The position numbers were made by a program, and so were the translations under genes. DNA of 64,000 nucleotides from contig NZ_JOFV01000001.1 of assembly GCF_000718325.1 (NCBI RefSeq), positions 124,001 to 188,000 on the forward strand, in the 5' to 3' direction. Under the pieces are notes generated by a model. That model was not told the DNA's origin and made no database searches. It saw nothing but the letters and a program-made list of their open reading frames with translations. Below, piece by piece: positions 9,201 to 17,054 of the stretch; position 1 is the stretch's first letter, and each line of letters starts with the position of its first letter. The DNA comes from Oerskovia turbata (GTDB lineage Bacteria; Actinomycetota; Actinomycetes; Actinomycetales; Cellulomonadaceae).

Positions 9201-9867
9201 CCTTGACGCCGTACGCCTCGTCGTACGCGGCCTGCGTACCCGGGCCGCCGAACCCGGCGTGCGTGTAGTCGATGCCCGTGTCGATGATCCCGATCCGGAC
9301 GCCCTGCCCCGTGTGGCCCGTGCTCTGCCACGCCTCGAGGGTGCGCGTGAACGCGTCGGTGCCCTTGTTCGACGGCTTCTTGGGGATGATGCGGTAGACC
9401 GTGACGACCTTGTCGTCGGCGGCCAGGGCCCGCACCTGCTCGGCGTCACCCGTCACGACGACGCCCGGTACGAGCCTGCTCGTGACCGACACCTGCTGGG
9501 GTGCGCCCGCGGCGCGAGCACTGCGGGCGTTCGTCTGCGCGGGGACGACGGTGTCCGCGAGGCGCTCGACGACGGCCTGGTTGTCCTCGACCTGGGCCGG
9601 GCTCGCGCCCTGGTCCGCGAGGTCCGCACCGGACGGGGTGTCGAGCTGGACGAACGCGGTCACGGTCCCCGAGGACTCGGCGAGCGACGGGGCGACCTTG
9701 CCCGCCTCGCTCTCCGTGGGGGACAACGAGGTCGCGGACCTCGACGTGAGGTCTGGGCCGGACGGGCCGGCGGGATCGGACGGCAAGGACGCGGCGGGCA
9801 GCGTCGATGCTGCGACCACCGCCAGTCCTGAGAGAGCAGCTAACAACGAACGGCGCTTCATCGACAC
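6232..9867 (-). CDS. Secreted subtilisin-like serine protease (S8) with PA-type insert
   Basis: 1211 aa. A Sec signal peptide (MKRR, then a hydrophobic Ala/Leu stretch) is followed by a propeptide with an inhibitor_I9-like segment (about 65-150). The S8 catalytic triad is complete: Asp196 in 'IGIIDTGIDYTH', His278 in 'GHGSHVAGT', Ser624 in 'SGTSMATPHVAG'. Between His and Ser is a protease-associated (PA) insertion ('AAGAVGVLLSSE'); the C-terminal ~500 residues look like beta-sandwich domains. The start is either GTG 9867 (GGGGA 6-8 nt before it) or ATG 9861 (MKRR); the difference is two residues. It has no sortase or lipobox signal and is probably secreted into the medium. Just after the signal peptide it has 'GPSGPDLTSRS', closely matched in the divergent neighbour at 10196. 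The substrate is unknown. Confidence 0.9.
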   Translation of the reverse strand: MSMKRRSLLAALSGLAVVAASTLPAASLPSDPAGPSGPDLTSRSATSLSPTESEAGKVAPSLAESSGTVTAFVQLDTPSGADLADQGASPAQVEDNQAVVERLADTVVPAQTNARSARAAGAPQQVSVTSRLVPGVVVTGDAEQVRALAADDKVVTVYRIIPKKPSNKGTDAFTRTLEAWQSTGHTGQGVRIGIIDTGIDYTHAGFGGPGTQAAYDEAYGVKGQGPVPAGTFDDAKYLGGYDFAGYDYDASGTVPGTSLIPTPDENPIDSLDSIGSGHGSHVAGTTGGYGVLADGTTFDGDYTTLTDISDWTVGPGSAPESGLYALKVFGDLGGSTSVVVDALEFAADPDGDGDLSDRLDIVNLSLGSDNSPADDPENLFIDQLSRLGTLAVVASGNAGDVTDVGGSPGNARTALTVANSVGNTQTFDGVEVTAPAGVAGSYPAQNSQSYTGSTDVTAEVAFLGATVSGCTPLTPAQASATAGRIAFLYWDDDDATRACGSATRFNNAQAAGAVGVLLSSELEVFAAGIAGNAGIPGAQLTGPSHDALRPAIEAGGVVLTLGPSLANSSFVEIPAIGDTLNAGSSRGVHGSLGVVKPDVAAPGTGISSVASGRLTQPGIKSGTSMATPHVAGIAALVKEAHPGWSAQQVKTAVMNTASHDVWTGQGGTGTAYGPERVGSGRVDAVDAVKNSTLAFSAQDSELVSVSYGLVPVADKTVKERRTVDVQNTGSQTVKYAAAFTTSSSAGGASITVSPANLTIPAGQTRTVTLTLTADPATLAKQLDPTSAETTSGVPRDFVGMLTGRLVLTPDSGSELRVPVQAAPRLVSDLTGKDVTFLNQDTSAELDLDGRGVASGGWTSLVAPFELKATSPRLEADAAEGSSASAVASGDIRAVGFTSSAPQYAAAGADPGDGRIGIGVAVDGDWASLGAVMFPSVETDVDGDGSAEFETVVRKYNESDLTLATTYTLKDWTGPDGEEYGAGEGVLLEPVNSVWADVDTSVFDSNVLVVPVAIGELGIEPGTVPSFTVATYSYYGIQPDQSIDRVGPFTGDPYDPAYWFSGGGQLLFVGADDAPVTVNRSAAAAEAGTGELLVLHLHNASAGKRWQTVGVSTLDASVELTVTAQSRCVAGKAQVAVRAVNDGDVKADVVVETPFGSKTFKNVAPGRSASQSFSARTTAVDAGAATVTGTAVVDGITVTTPYEAGYEAISCG

Positions 9868-10195
9868 TCATTTCCCCGGTACGGACCGGTGGCGTTGAAG
9901 GTGCGTGGTGGTTCCCCCCGTGGTGGTCGCCGACGGCTGTGTGCAGACGACCGTGCCTGCACGCTATAGGTGAAGTCCGACGCCCGCGCGCTGCGCGAAC
10001 GTCATCGAACCAGGACCGACCGGTCAGGGGCCCCGGACCGAGGCAGCCGGGACAAACCAGGACAGGGCGCGCTGCGCCCCCTACGATCGGTCCGGGGGCG
10101 CGGAACACCGGGGTTTCGCAGACGGTCCTCACCCACGTGTCGACGTCGTCCGCGGGGCAGCGGTCGACCCGGCCCACGCTGTGAAGGAGCACCAC
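9868..10195. other. Divergent intergenic region between subtilase and inhibitor-like gene
   Basis: 328 bp with no convincing gene. It must hold promoters for both secreted proteins. A CTATAG (9964-9969) in a less GC-rich patch could be the -10 for the minus-strand protease, and a TACGAT near 10082 the -10 for the plus-strand gene; neither has a clear -35. A GTG at 10181 is in frame with the downstream gene but overlaps its ribosome site and is unlikely to be the start. Confidence 0.5.
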
Positions 10196-10885
10196 ATGTC
10201 ACGTCGAACGACCCGTATCGCAGCCGTCTCCGCGGCGATCCTCGTCGCCGGGGCGTTGAGCGCGACGCCCGCGCTCGCCGACGGCCCCGAGGGCCCCGAC
10301 CTCACCTCGAAGTCGTTCACGGCCGAGGAGGAGGTCTGCTCGGTCATCGCCCAGCCCACCCCCGCGGGCCAGGACGTCGCCTTCACGCCCGCACCGACGG
10401 TCCAGTGCTTCGACACGTTCGGCGAGGCCATCGAGTCCGCCACGGGAGTGCCCGTGACCGACCCCGCCGTCGAGGCCGGGGAGCCCGAGGCCCTGCGCGC
10501 CTTCGCCCAGGACCTGGCGGACCAGGCGCAGTCCCGCGTCGCCGACCCGGGGGCCAAGGCCGCCGCACCGGGCACCACCATGATGCTGGGGGTCGCGTAC
10601 AAGGGCGCCAACCACACCGGGGGGAACAAGGTCTTCTGGAGCAACGGCGGCTACGGCTGCATGACGGGCAACACGTACGGGTTCCCCAGGCTGTCGCCCT
10701 ACCTGATGAACAACAACATCAGCTCGCTGAACGCCTACGCCGGGTGCTGGGCGACCCTCTACGACCTCGAGAACTACGTCAAGGGCACCTCGACGAACTG
10801 CGTCCCCTTCTGCGCCACGCTCGGCTCGATGAACGACCGCGCGTCCTCGATCGTCTTCCGCCCCGCAGGCAGCGGCATCGACTGA
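10196..10885 (+). CDS. Secreted beta/gamma-crystallin or I36 inhibitor-like protein
   Basis: 229 aa from ATG 10196, which has GAAGGAG 7-8 nt upstream. A signal peptide (residues 1-28, ending 'ATPALA-DGPEG') is followed by a variable region (30-125). A C-terminal domain contains 'FWSNGGYGCM', 'NNNISSLNAYAGCWATLYDLENY' and 'LGSMNDRASSIVF'. The spacing of aromatic/Gly and 'MND.ASSI' motifs resembles the Greek-key repeats of crystallin-like proteins and the Streptomyces metalloproteinase inhibitor (I36) family. Four or more Cys could form disulfides. It is divergent from the S8 protease and shares 'GPxGPDLTSxS' after the signal peptide. A role as inhibitor or partner of that protease is an inference; a stand-alone cell-wall or ligand-binding protein is possible. 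Confidence 0.65.
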   Translation: MSRRTTRIAAVSAAILVAGALSATPALADGPEGPDLTSKSFTAEEEVCSVIAQPTPAGQDVAFTPAPTVQCFDTFGEAIESATGVPVTDPAVEAGEPEALRAFAQDLADQAQSRVADPGAKAAAPGTTMMLGVAYKGANHTGGNKVFWSNGGYGCMTGNTYGFPRLSPYLMNNNISSLNAYAGCWATLYDLENYVKGTSTNCVPFCATLGSMNDRASSIVFRPAGSGID

Positions 10886-10920
10886 CCCCTGCTGGCTCGC
10901 GCCGGCTCTCGCCCGCGCCG

Positions 10921-10961
10921 GCCGTCGGGCACGTCGCTCCTCGAACGGCGTGCCCGACGGC
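10921..10961. terminator. Bidirectional hairpin terminator
   Basis: A perfect 13-bp inverted repeat (GCCGTCGGGCACG at 10921-10933 with its complement at 10949-10961, 15-nt loop). It lies between the 3' ends of the crystallin-like gene and the P-type ATPase, where it can stop transcription from both. Confidence 0.75.
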
Positions 10962-10971
10962 GCGTCAGGCC

Positions 10972-13716
10972 TCAGCGCTGTCGGGTCCGGCCGAGCGCCT
11001 TGGCGGCCTCGACCAGCAGGAAGACCACGATCGCCAGCCCGAGCGTGATGCCCCACTCACGCAGCCCGATCGGCGCGGAGCCGAACCACGAGTGCATGAA
11101 GGGCGCGTAGACGAACACGGCCTGGAGAGCGAGCAGCGAGCCGGCCGAGTACCAGATCGCCCGGTTGCCCTGGAGCACCGCGGGCGTGATCGACGAACGG
11201 TCCAGGAACCGGCAGTTGAACAGGTACGCGAGCTGGCCGAGGGCCAGCATCGTCACGGCCGTCGTCTGCGCCTCGGCCACGCCCATGCCCTGGTCGCGCT
11301 CGATGAAGTACACCGCCATGGTCGCGCCGCCGATCAGGACCGAGACCAGCAGGATGCGACGCAGGTAGGCCGCGGTGAGGATCGAGGCCTTGGCGTCACG
11401 AGGAGCACGGGACATGACGTCGGGCTCGGCACGCTCGTTCGCCAGGGCGAGCGACAACGTCACGGCCGTGACCATGTTGATCCACAGCACCTGCACCGGC
11501 TGGAGGGGCAACGCCCACCCGAGCAGCACCGCGACCAGGATCACGAGCGACTGCGCCCCGTTGGTCGGCAGCAGGAACAGCACCGACTTGCGCAGGTTGT
11601 CGTAGATCCGCCGCCCCTCCTCGACCGCACGCTCGATCGTGGCGAAGTTGTCGTCGGCGAGGACGACCTCGGCGGCCTCCTTGGTCGCCTCGGTGCCCTT
11701 GATCCCCATCGCGACCCCCACGTCGGCCTGCGTCAGCGCCGGGGCGTCGTTCACGCCGTCCCCCGTCATCGCCACGACCTGCCCGTGCGACTGGAGCGCC
11801 GAGACGATCCTGATCTTGTGCTCGGGGCTCGTGCGCGCGTAGACGTCGACGTCCTCGACGACCGCGCGCAGCTCCTCGGTGCTCATGGCCTCGAGCTCGG
11901 AGCCCGTGAGGACCTTGGTGGCAGCGGGTGCGTCCCCGTCGCGGACGATGCCCATCTCCCGCGCGATCGCGAGCGCGGTGCCCGAGTGGTCGCCCGTGAT
12001 CATCTTGACCGTGATCCCGGCGTCCTGGCACTGCGCGATGGCCTCGACGGCCTCGGGTCGAGGAGGGTCGACGATCCCGACCAGGCCGACCATCTCGAGG
12101 CCCGCGTCGACGTCCTCCGGTGCCAGGTCCGTGCTTCCCGGTGCCGCCGACGTCCGTGCCGCGGCCAGCACGCGCAGGCCCTGTGCGCCGATCTCGTCGA
12201 CCTGGGCCGACCAGAAGTCACGGTCGAGCGGCTCGGGAGCCCCGTCAGGACCCGTCTGGGTCGAGCAGCGGTCGAGCACCCGGTCGGGGGCTCCCTTGAC
12301 GAGCACGTGAAGACCCCCCTCGGGGTCCTCGGTGAGCGTCGCCATGTACTTGTTCTCGGACTCGAACGGGACGAGCGCGACACGCCGCCACCCGGCCGGG
12401 TCGAGGCCGGCCTTGAGGCCCAGGGTCCGCAGCGCGCCCTCGGTCGGTTCGCCCACGAGGCGCCAGCCGTCGCCCTCCCCGGCGGGATCGTGGACGATGC
12501 GTGCGTCGTTGCACAGCATCATGACCTCGGTCAGGCGCCGCAGGTCCGGGTGCTCGGGGAGCGGTGCGGGGGACCCGTCGAGGCTGACCTCGCCGTCCGG
12601 GGCGTAGCCGATCCCGGTCACCGCGAACTCGTGCCCGGCGGTGCGCACGGTGCGGGCCGTCATCTCGTTCTTGGTCAGCGTCCCGGTCTTGTCCGAGCAG
12701 ATCGTGGTCACCGAGCCGAGCGTCTCGACGGCGGGCAGGCGACGCGTGATCGCCCGCCGTCGGGCCATCTGCTGCACACCCAGGGCGAGCGTGATCGTCA
12801 CGAGGGCCGGCAGGCCCTCGGGGACGGCCGCGACCGCGAACCCGATCGCCGCGGACACGAGCTCGGGGGTCTCGAACCCGTGGAACACGCGCCCGATCAC
12901 GACCATGACCACGGCCATGACGAGGATGATGACCGCGAGCTTCTTCCCGAACGCGTCGAGCGTGCGCGACAGCGGGGTCTCGAGCGAGTGGACCTCGGAG
13001 ATGAGGGTCTGGATGCGGCCGATCTCGGTCGTCTCGCCCGTCTCGACGACGACCCCCGTCCCGGTGCCGGCCGAGACGAGCGTGCCCGAGAACAGCATGC
13101 TCGACCGGTCGCCCACGCCGGCCTCGGCGGGTACCGCGTCGACCGACTTGGACGCGGGCACGGACTCGCCCGTGAGGGCCGACTCGTCGACCCGGAGATT
13201 GACCCCCGTGAGCAGGCGCAGGTCGGCGGGGACGCGGTCACCCGAGCGCACCCGCACGACGTCACCGGGAACGAGGTCGTCCGCGTCGACCTGGGCCCAC
13301 GCCCCGTCGCGGCGGACCTGGGCGTGGACCGAGAGCATGCCCCGGATGCCGTCGAGGGCCTTCTCGGCGCGCCCCTCCTGGATCAGCCCGATCGCCGCGT
13401 TGATGACCGCGACGGCGAGGATCACGGTGAAGTCGATCCAGTCGCCCACGATCGCCTTCAGGACCGCGGACACGAGCAGGATGTAGATGAGGACGTCGTC
13501 GAACTGCGAGAGCACGCGACGCCACCACGGGGTGCGTGCGGCCGGGGCCAACCGGTTGGGGCCGACCTCGGCGAGCCGGGTCCGTGCCTGCTCGGCCGTG
13601 AGGCCGGCGTCGCTCGACCCGACCTCGTCGAGCACGGACTGAGGCGGGAGCGCCCAGGGTGTCTGGTCGGCAGTCGCGGGGACGAGAGGGGTGTCCGAGG
13701 CTGTCATGCCTCTCAT
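10972..13716 (-). CDS. P2-type cation-transporting ATPase (probable Ca2+/Mn2+)
   Basis: 914 aa. Domain order is N-terminal cation ATPase segment, actuator domain ('TGES' in 'ALTGESVPASKS'), 'VPEGLP' in M4, phosphorylation site 'DKTGTLTKNE' with Asp342, 'KGAPDRVL' nucleotide-binding motif, 'TGDGVNDAPAL' hinge, and a C-terminal six-helix transporter domain. PEGLP in M4 and the C-terminal domain place it in the PMR1/SERCA-like P2A group rather than heavy-metal P1B (no CPx motif, no N-terminal metal-binding repeat). The start is ambiguous: ATG 13716 or ATG 13707; the former is taken. Monocistronic. Confidence 0.9.
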   Translation of the reverse strand: MRGMTASDTPLVPATADQTPWALPPQSVLDEVGSSDAGLTAEQARTRLAEVGPNRLAPAARTPWWRRVLSQFDDVLIYILLVSAVLKAIVGDWIDFTVILAVAVINAAIGLIQEGRAEKALDGIRGMLSVHAQVRRDGAWAQVDADDLVPGDVVRVRSGDRVPADLRLLTGVNLRVDESALTGESVPASKSVDAVPAEAGVGDRSSMLFSGTLVSAGTGTGVVVETGETTEIGRIQTLISEVHSLETPLSRTLDAFGKKLAVIILVMAVVMVVIGRVFHGFETPELVSAAIGFAVAAVPEGLPALVTITLALGVQQMARRRAITRRLPAVETLGSVTTICSDKTGTLTKNEMTARTVRTAGHEFAVTGIGYAPDGEVSLDGSPAPLPEHPDLRRLTEVMMLCNDARIVHDPAGEGDGWRLVGEPTEGALRTLGLKAGLDPAGWRRVALVPFESENKYMATLTEDPEGGLHVLVKGAPDRVLDRCSTQTGPDGAPEPLDRDFWSAQVDEIGAQGLRVLAAARTSAAPGSTDLAPEDVDAGLEMVGLVGIVDPPRPEAVEAIAQCQDAGITVKMITGDHSGTALAIAREMGIVRDGDAPAATKVLTGSELEAMSTEELRAVVEDVDVYARTSPEHKIRIVSALQSHGQVVAMTGDGVNDAPALTQADVGVAMGIKGTEATKEAAEVVLADDNFATIERAVEEGRRIYDNLRKSVLFLLPTNGAQSLVILVAVLLGWALPLQPVQVLWINMVTAVTLSLALANERAEPDVMSRAPRDAKASILTAAYLRRILLVSVLIGGATMAVYFIERDQGMGVAEAQTTAVTMLALGQLAYLFNCRFLDRSSITPAVLQGNRAIWYSAGSLLALQAVFVYAPFMHSWFGSAPIGLREWGITLGLAIVVFLLVEAAKALGRTRQR

Positions 13717-13917
13717 TCAACGCCCGCTCGTGGTCGAGCACCCGGCGAGGCGCCGAGGTGGGACGAACCGTTCCATCCTGACCGAGCGCCGTGCGGTCGC
13801 GGTGCGGTTGCCGCGCGGTCCGGCGCGGCCGGGCCGCGTACGCCGGGCGCGGGCACCGAGGTCCTCCTACCGTGAGGAGTGGCCGCGCAGGGTGTGCGAC
13901 CGTGAGGAGGACGTACC

Positions 13918-14235
13918 GTGCTGGTCTCCACCATGAACGATGTCCCGGGCCGGACCGTGCAGCAGGTCGTCGGCGAGGTGACCGGCCTGACCGTCCGGTC
14001 GCGCAACGTCGGCGCCCAGATCGGCGCGGGGCTCAAGTCGATCGTCGGCGGCGAGCTCAAGGGGCTCACCAAGCAGCTGCAGCAGTCCCGAGACGAGGCC
14101 GTGGCCCGCATGGTCGAGGAGGCCACCGCGCAGGGGGCCAACGCGATCCTCGCGATGCGCTACGACAGCGACGAGGTCGGCAACGGCTACCAGGAGATCG
14201 TGGCGTACGGGACGGCCGTGGTGCTCGCGCCCTGA
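13918..14235 (+). CDS. YbjQ/UPF0145 family protein
   Basis: 105 aa, pentamer-forming UPF0145 (DUF74) family of normal length. Typical features are 'LVSTMNDVPGRTVQQVVGEV' at the N-terminus and 'GANAILAMRYDSDEV...EIVAYGTAVVL' at the C-terminus. It starts at GTG 13918 with GAGGAGG ten bases upstream. The function is not established; heavy-metal binding has been proposed for the family. Monocistronic. Confidence 0.85.
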   Translation: MLVSTMNDVPGRTVQQVVGEVTGLTVRSRNVGAQIGAGLKSIVGGELKGLTKQLQQSRDEAVARMVEEATAQGANAILAMRYDSDEVGNGYQEIVAYGTAVVLAP

Positions 14236-14474
14236 CGGGCCCGGGCCGGCGGGGCCTCGGCAGCGCAGTGGCCCGGCGCCCGGTGCTCGACGACGCCTGG
14301 ACGCTCGCCGCACGGCTCACGGCCGAGGTCGGGTTCCCGGTCGAGGTGGAGGTCGTCGCGTCGCGCTGAGCGTCGTGGGACGCCGCTGCGGGCCCGCGAC
14401 CTCCGGGTTACGGTCGAGAAGGTAGCCGACGGCTACCTTCTCGAACCCCCGAACCCGCACGAAGGAGCCACATC
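14236..14474. other. Intergenic region, ybjQ-osmC
   Basis: 239 bp. A 33-codon open frame (14268-14369, GTG start, no ribosome site) is present but unsupported. The notable element is a 14-bp inverted repeat at 14414-14444 just upstream of the osmC start. Confidence 0.5.
14414..14444. promoter_or_regulatory. Palindromic operator candidate before osmC
   Basis: A perfect inverted repeat, TCGAGAAGGTAGCC - GAC - complement, lies 30 bp before the osmC start. The 3-nt centre is too small for a good RNA hairpin and the site sits where a promoter is expected, so a dimeric repressor site (TetR- or MarR-like) is more likely than a terminator. No regulator gene is adjacent. Confidence 0.5.
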
Positions 14475-14915
14475 ATGGCAGTCCGCACCGCCCGCACCGC
14501 GTGGAACGGCACGCTCATGGAGGGCACCGGTCAGGTCGAGCTCACGAGCTCGGGGACCGGCACGTTCGACGTCAGCTTCCCGCGCCGTACGGCTGACGAG
14601 GCCGAGGGCATCACGAGCCCCGAGGAGCTCATCGGCGCCGCGCACTCCTCCTGCTACGCGATGCAGCTCTCCGGGGTCATCGGCGAGGCGGGCGGCACGC
14701 CGGTCGCGCTCGAGGTCAAGGCCGACGTCACGCTGTCACCGGACCCGGCCGGTGGCCTGCGCATCTCGGCGGTCGCGCTCACGGTCCGCGGCGAGGTCGA
14801 AGGCCTCGACGAGGCCGGCTTCCTCGCGGCGGCCGAGAACGCCAAGGCGACGTGCCCGGTGTCCAAGGCGCTGACCGGCGCGACGATCACGCTGGACGCC
14901 GCCCTGGAGTCGTAG
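14475..14915 (+). CDS. osmC: OsmC-family peroxiredoxin-like hydroperoxide reductase
   Basis: 146 aa, normal family length. Both redox cysteines are present: 'HSSCYAM' (Cys about residue 60) and 'ATCPVSKAL' (Cys about 125). They reduce organic hydroperoxides in OsmC/Ohr proteins. The N-terminal 'TARTAWNGTLMEGTGQVEL' and 'SPEELIGAAHSSC' favour OsmC over Ohr. Start ATG 14475 with GAAGGAG upstream. Expression is probably controlled at the palindrome at 14414. Confidence 0.9.
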   Translation: MAVRTARTAWNGTLMEGTGQVELTSSGTGTFDVSFPRRTADEAEGITSPEELIGAAHSSCYAMQLSGVIGEAGGTPVALEVKADVTLSPDPAGGLRISAVALTVRGEVEGLDEAGFLAAAENAKATCPVSKALTGATITLDAALES

Positions 14916-14943
14916 CGGTCCGGAGGGCCGTCCGGCTTCCGTG

Positions 14944-15984
14944 TCAGGCCGGCAGCAGCGGTGGGCTCTGCGCGCCCGCGCCCTCGACGAGGCCACCGAC
15001 GACCTCGGTGACCGTGGCCCGGGCGTCGTGCACCGGGGCCCACCGCAGCAACCTCCTGGCCCGCGCCGTGTCGAGCACCGGCACGGCGAGCGCGACGTCG
15101 AACCAGCCCGGGTCGAGCGGGACCAGCCTGGCCGTCCAGGCCAGGGCGACGACGCGCCGCAGGGACCCGGGCGACACCTCGCGCAGGCTTCCCTGCGACA
15201 CGATCGCGGCGACGTCGGGCCCTGTGAGGACGTCCGGTGCGGCGACGTTGAACGTGCCCGGGTGCCGGCCCACGAGGATCTCGCAGTAGGCGTCCGCGAG
15301 GTCGTCGGCGTGGACGACCTGCAGGCGCATGCCGCGCGGCCACACGAGCGTCGGCAGGTGCCCCTTGCGACGCAGCGGCGCCGGCAGCAGCCTGCCGAAG
15401 AACAGCCGCGCCACCTCGCTCGCCGCGTCGCGCTGGAACGTGAACGGCGCACGCACGCGCGTCACCACGACCCCCGGGTGCTCGGCCGAGAACCGGTCGA
15501 GGAACCCCTCGACCTCGGCCTTCTGCGCGCTCGACACGGACCCCGCGATCCCCGCGGTCGGCCAGTACTCGTCCCGGGGCGTGTCGTCGAACGCGGGCGA
15601 GCACGCGCTCGCGCACGACGCGACCACCAGGTGCCCGACGCCGGCCCGCGCCGCCGCCGCAGCCACACGCCGCGTCCCCTCGACGTTGACGCGCGCGAGC
15701 TCCTCGCGGTCGTGCGCGGGGTCGATCGCCCACGCGAGGTGGACCACCGCGTCGGCACCCACGAACGCGCCCGCGAGACGCGACGCCACGACCTCCTCGG
15801 GGTCCGTGAGGTCGCAGCGCGCCCACTCGGCGGTGTCGAACGGCGGCACGACGGTGCTCGACCCGTCCGCGCGCGGCACCCGGCTCGCGACCCCGACGAC
15901 CGACGTGACCACAGGGTCACCCGCGAGCCTGCGCAGCAGGGCCGAGCCCACGTTCCCGCTCGCCCCGACGACCACGACACGCAT
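14944..15984 (-). CDS. NAD-dependent epimerase/dehydratase (atypical SDR)
   Basis: 346 aa. The N-terminal Rossmann motif 'VVVVGASGNVGSALLRRL' (TGxxGxxG variant), 'HLAWAIDP', and 'STSAQKAEVE'-type active-site region (SVSSAQKAE, Lys in place of the usual YxxxK) mark an atypical extended SDR. The loss of a clear YxxxK leaves catalytic activity uncertain. Start ATG 15984 with GAGGAG nine bases upstream. It is convergent with osmC, the two stops only about 28 bp apart. Confidence 0.8.
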   Translation of the reverse strand: MRVVVVGASGNVGSALLRRLAGDPVVTSVVGVASRVPRADGSSTVVPPFDTAEWARCDLTDPEEVVASRLAGAFVGADAVVHLAWAIDPAHDREELARVNVEGTRRVAAAAARAGVGHLVVASCASACSPAFDDTPRDEYWPTAGIAGSVSSAQKAEVEGFLDRFSAEHPGVVVTRVRAPFTFQRDAASEVARLFFGRLLPAPLRRKGHLPTLVWPRGMRLQVVHADDLADAYCEILVGRHPGTFNVAAPDVLTGPDVAAIVSQGSLREVSPGSLRRVVALAWTARLVPLDPGWFDVALAVPVLDTARARRLLRWAPVHDARATVTEVVGGLVEGAGAQSPPLLPA

Positions 15985-16046
15985 GAAGTCTCCTCTCGAC
16001 GTCCGCTTCCCCAGGCTACCGACCCGCCGCCCGCCCGGCCGGGGGA

Positions 16047-16208
16047 GCGCCCGCCTTCACCCTCTGCGCCGGGGACCTTGCGACGGTCGCGCGCGACGTC
16101 GGGGTGCTGCTCGTGGTCCTTGGGGTCGCGCTCGCGGCCACGACGTTCGCCGCGCACCGGCAGCGGGTGCGGAGCCCGACGAGGCTGCAGCCGGAGCTGG
16201 TGCTCTAG
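16047..16208 (+). pseudogene. C-terminal remnant of a membrane protein (perhaps YhgE/Pip family)
   Basis: 53 codons ending at TAG 16206 with no start codon and no room upstream for the rest of a gene (the divergent epimerase gene begins at 15984). The translation has one clear membrane helix ('VGVLLVVLGVALAATTF') followed by a basic tail 'HRQRVRSPTRLQPELVL', the layout of the C-terminus of YhgE/Pip-type proteins. It is probably what is left after deletion of the 5' part; a 42-bp repeat follows six bases after the stop. Confidence 0.45.
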
Positions 16209-16213
16209 GGACG

Positions 16214-16255
16214 TGTCAGAACGAGCGTGGCCTGGAGTGCTCGCTCGTTCTGACA
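16214..16255 (+). repeat. Family-A 42-bp palindromic element, copy 4
   Basis: Perfect 14-bp arms with loop TGGCCTGGAGTGCT, nearly identical to copy 5. It lies directly behind the truncated gene. Confidence 0.9.
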
Positions 16256-16379
16256 CCGAGCGGCGACCTTGCGTCGGGTTCGTCAGACCGGGACAGGTTC
16301 GTGGCGCGGACGTCGATGACTTCTCCACGCCGTGATGGTCTGTAGTACACCGAGCACCGACTCCTGGAAGGACGACACC

Positions 16380-16943
16380 ATGGGGAAGCTGACGTTCGCC
16401 ATGAGCACGAGCCTGGACGGATACGTCGCCGCGCCCGGCGGCGACCTCGGCTGGAGCGTGCCGAGCGACGAGCTCTTCCAGTGGTGGTCCGACCGCGTGG
16501 GAGCGACGGGCCTGTCGCTGTACGGACGCGTCCTGTGGGAGGTCATGAGCCCCCACTGGTCGACCGCTGACCAGCAGCCCGGCGTCACGCCGGCGCACGC
16601 CGAGTTCGCCCGTCGCTGGCGGGACGTGCCGAAGGTGGTGTTCTCCTCGACGATCAGCGAGGTCGACGGGAACACCCGTCTGTTCAGCGGCGACGCCGTC
16701 ACCGAGATCGCCCGGCTCAAGGCCGAGGCAGACGGTCCCCTGGACGTCGGCGGGGCCACCCTCGCCGCGGCGGTCATGCGGGCCGGGCTGGTCGACGAGT
16801 ACGTAATCGTCACCCACCCGGTCCTGGTGGGCGGCGGCACACCGTTCTTCACGCCCTTGGACGCCTGGGTGGACCTTGACCTCGTGGAGACCCGGACGTT
16901 CCCCGGCGGTGTGCTCCTGACCAGGTACGAGACCAGGCGGTAG
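16380..16943 (+). CDS. Dihydrofolate reductase-like (RibD C-terminal domain) protein
   Basis: 187 aa of the YwjB/RibD_C superfamily: 'FAMSTSLDGYVAAPGGDLGW' at the N-terminus, 'LYGRVLWEVM', 'DVGGATLAAAVMRAGLVDEYVIVTHPVLVGGGTPFF' at the C-terminus. These stand-alone proteins probably use NADPH but are not the housekeeping folA; substrates are mostly unknown. ATG 16380 is chosen for its ribosome site (GGAAGGA); an ATG at 16332 lacks one. Confidence 0.85.
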   Translation: MGKLTFAMSTSLDGYVAAPGGDLGWSVPSDELFQWWSDRVGATGLSLYGRVLWEVMSPHWSTADQQPGVTPAHAEFARRWRDVPKVVFSSTISEVDGNTRLFSGDAVTEIARLKAEADGPLDVGGATLAAAVMRAGLVDEYVIVTHPVLVGGGTPFFTPLDAWVDLDLVETRTFPGGVLLTRYETRR

Positions 16944-17054
16944 GTTCGGCCGTCGGGCATCCTGCCCCAGCCCCGTCCCACGCGGGACCCCCGATCCCTG
17001 ACACTCCCCGGACGCGCGTCCGCGGCCTGCGGGAGTGGTGGGAGAATCGCCGAC

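Larger units (their letters stand above)
15985..16379. other. Intergenic region with gene remnant and repeat
   Basis: 395 bp. It contains the start region of the epimerase gene (minus strand), a stop-terminated coding remnant (16047-16208), a family-A palindrome (16214-16255) and the presumed promoter of the DHFR-like gene. No complete gene. Confidence 0.7.

Noticed and set aside
6196..9831. Plus-strand open frame of 1211 codons opposite the subtilase gene
   Set aside because: It is Arg/Asp/Val-rich antisense translation caused by high GC; the minus-strand frame has a signal peptide and complete catalytic triad.
9970..13875. Plus-strand open frame of 1301 codons
   Set aside because: It runs antisense through the P-type ATPase and has no recognisable domain.
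14268..14369. 33-codon open frame after ybjQ
   Set aside because: No ribosome site, no -10 box, no recognisable motif; too short to support.
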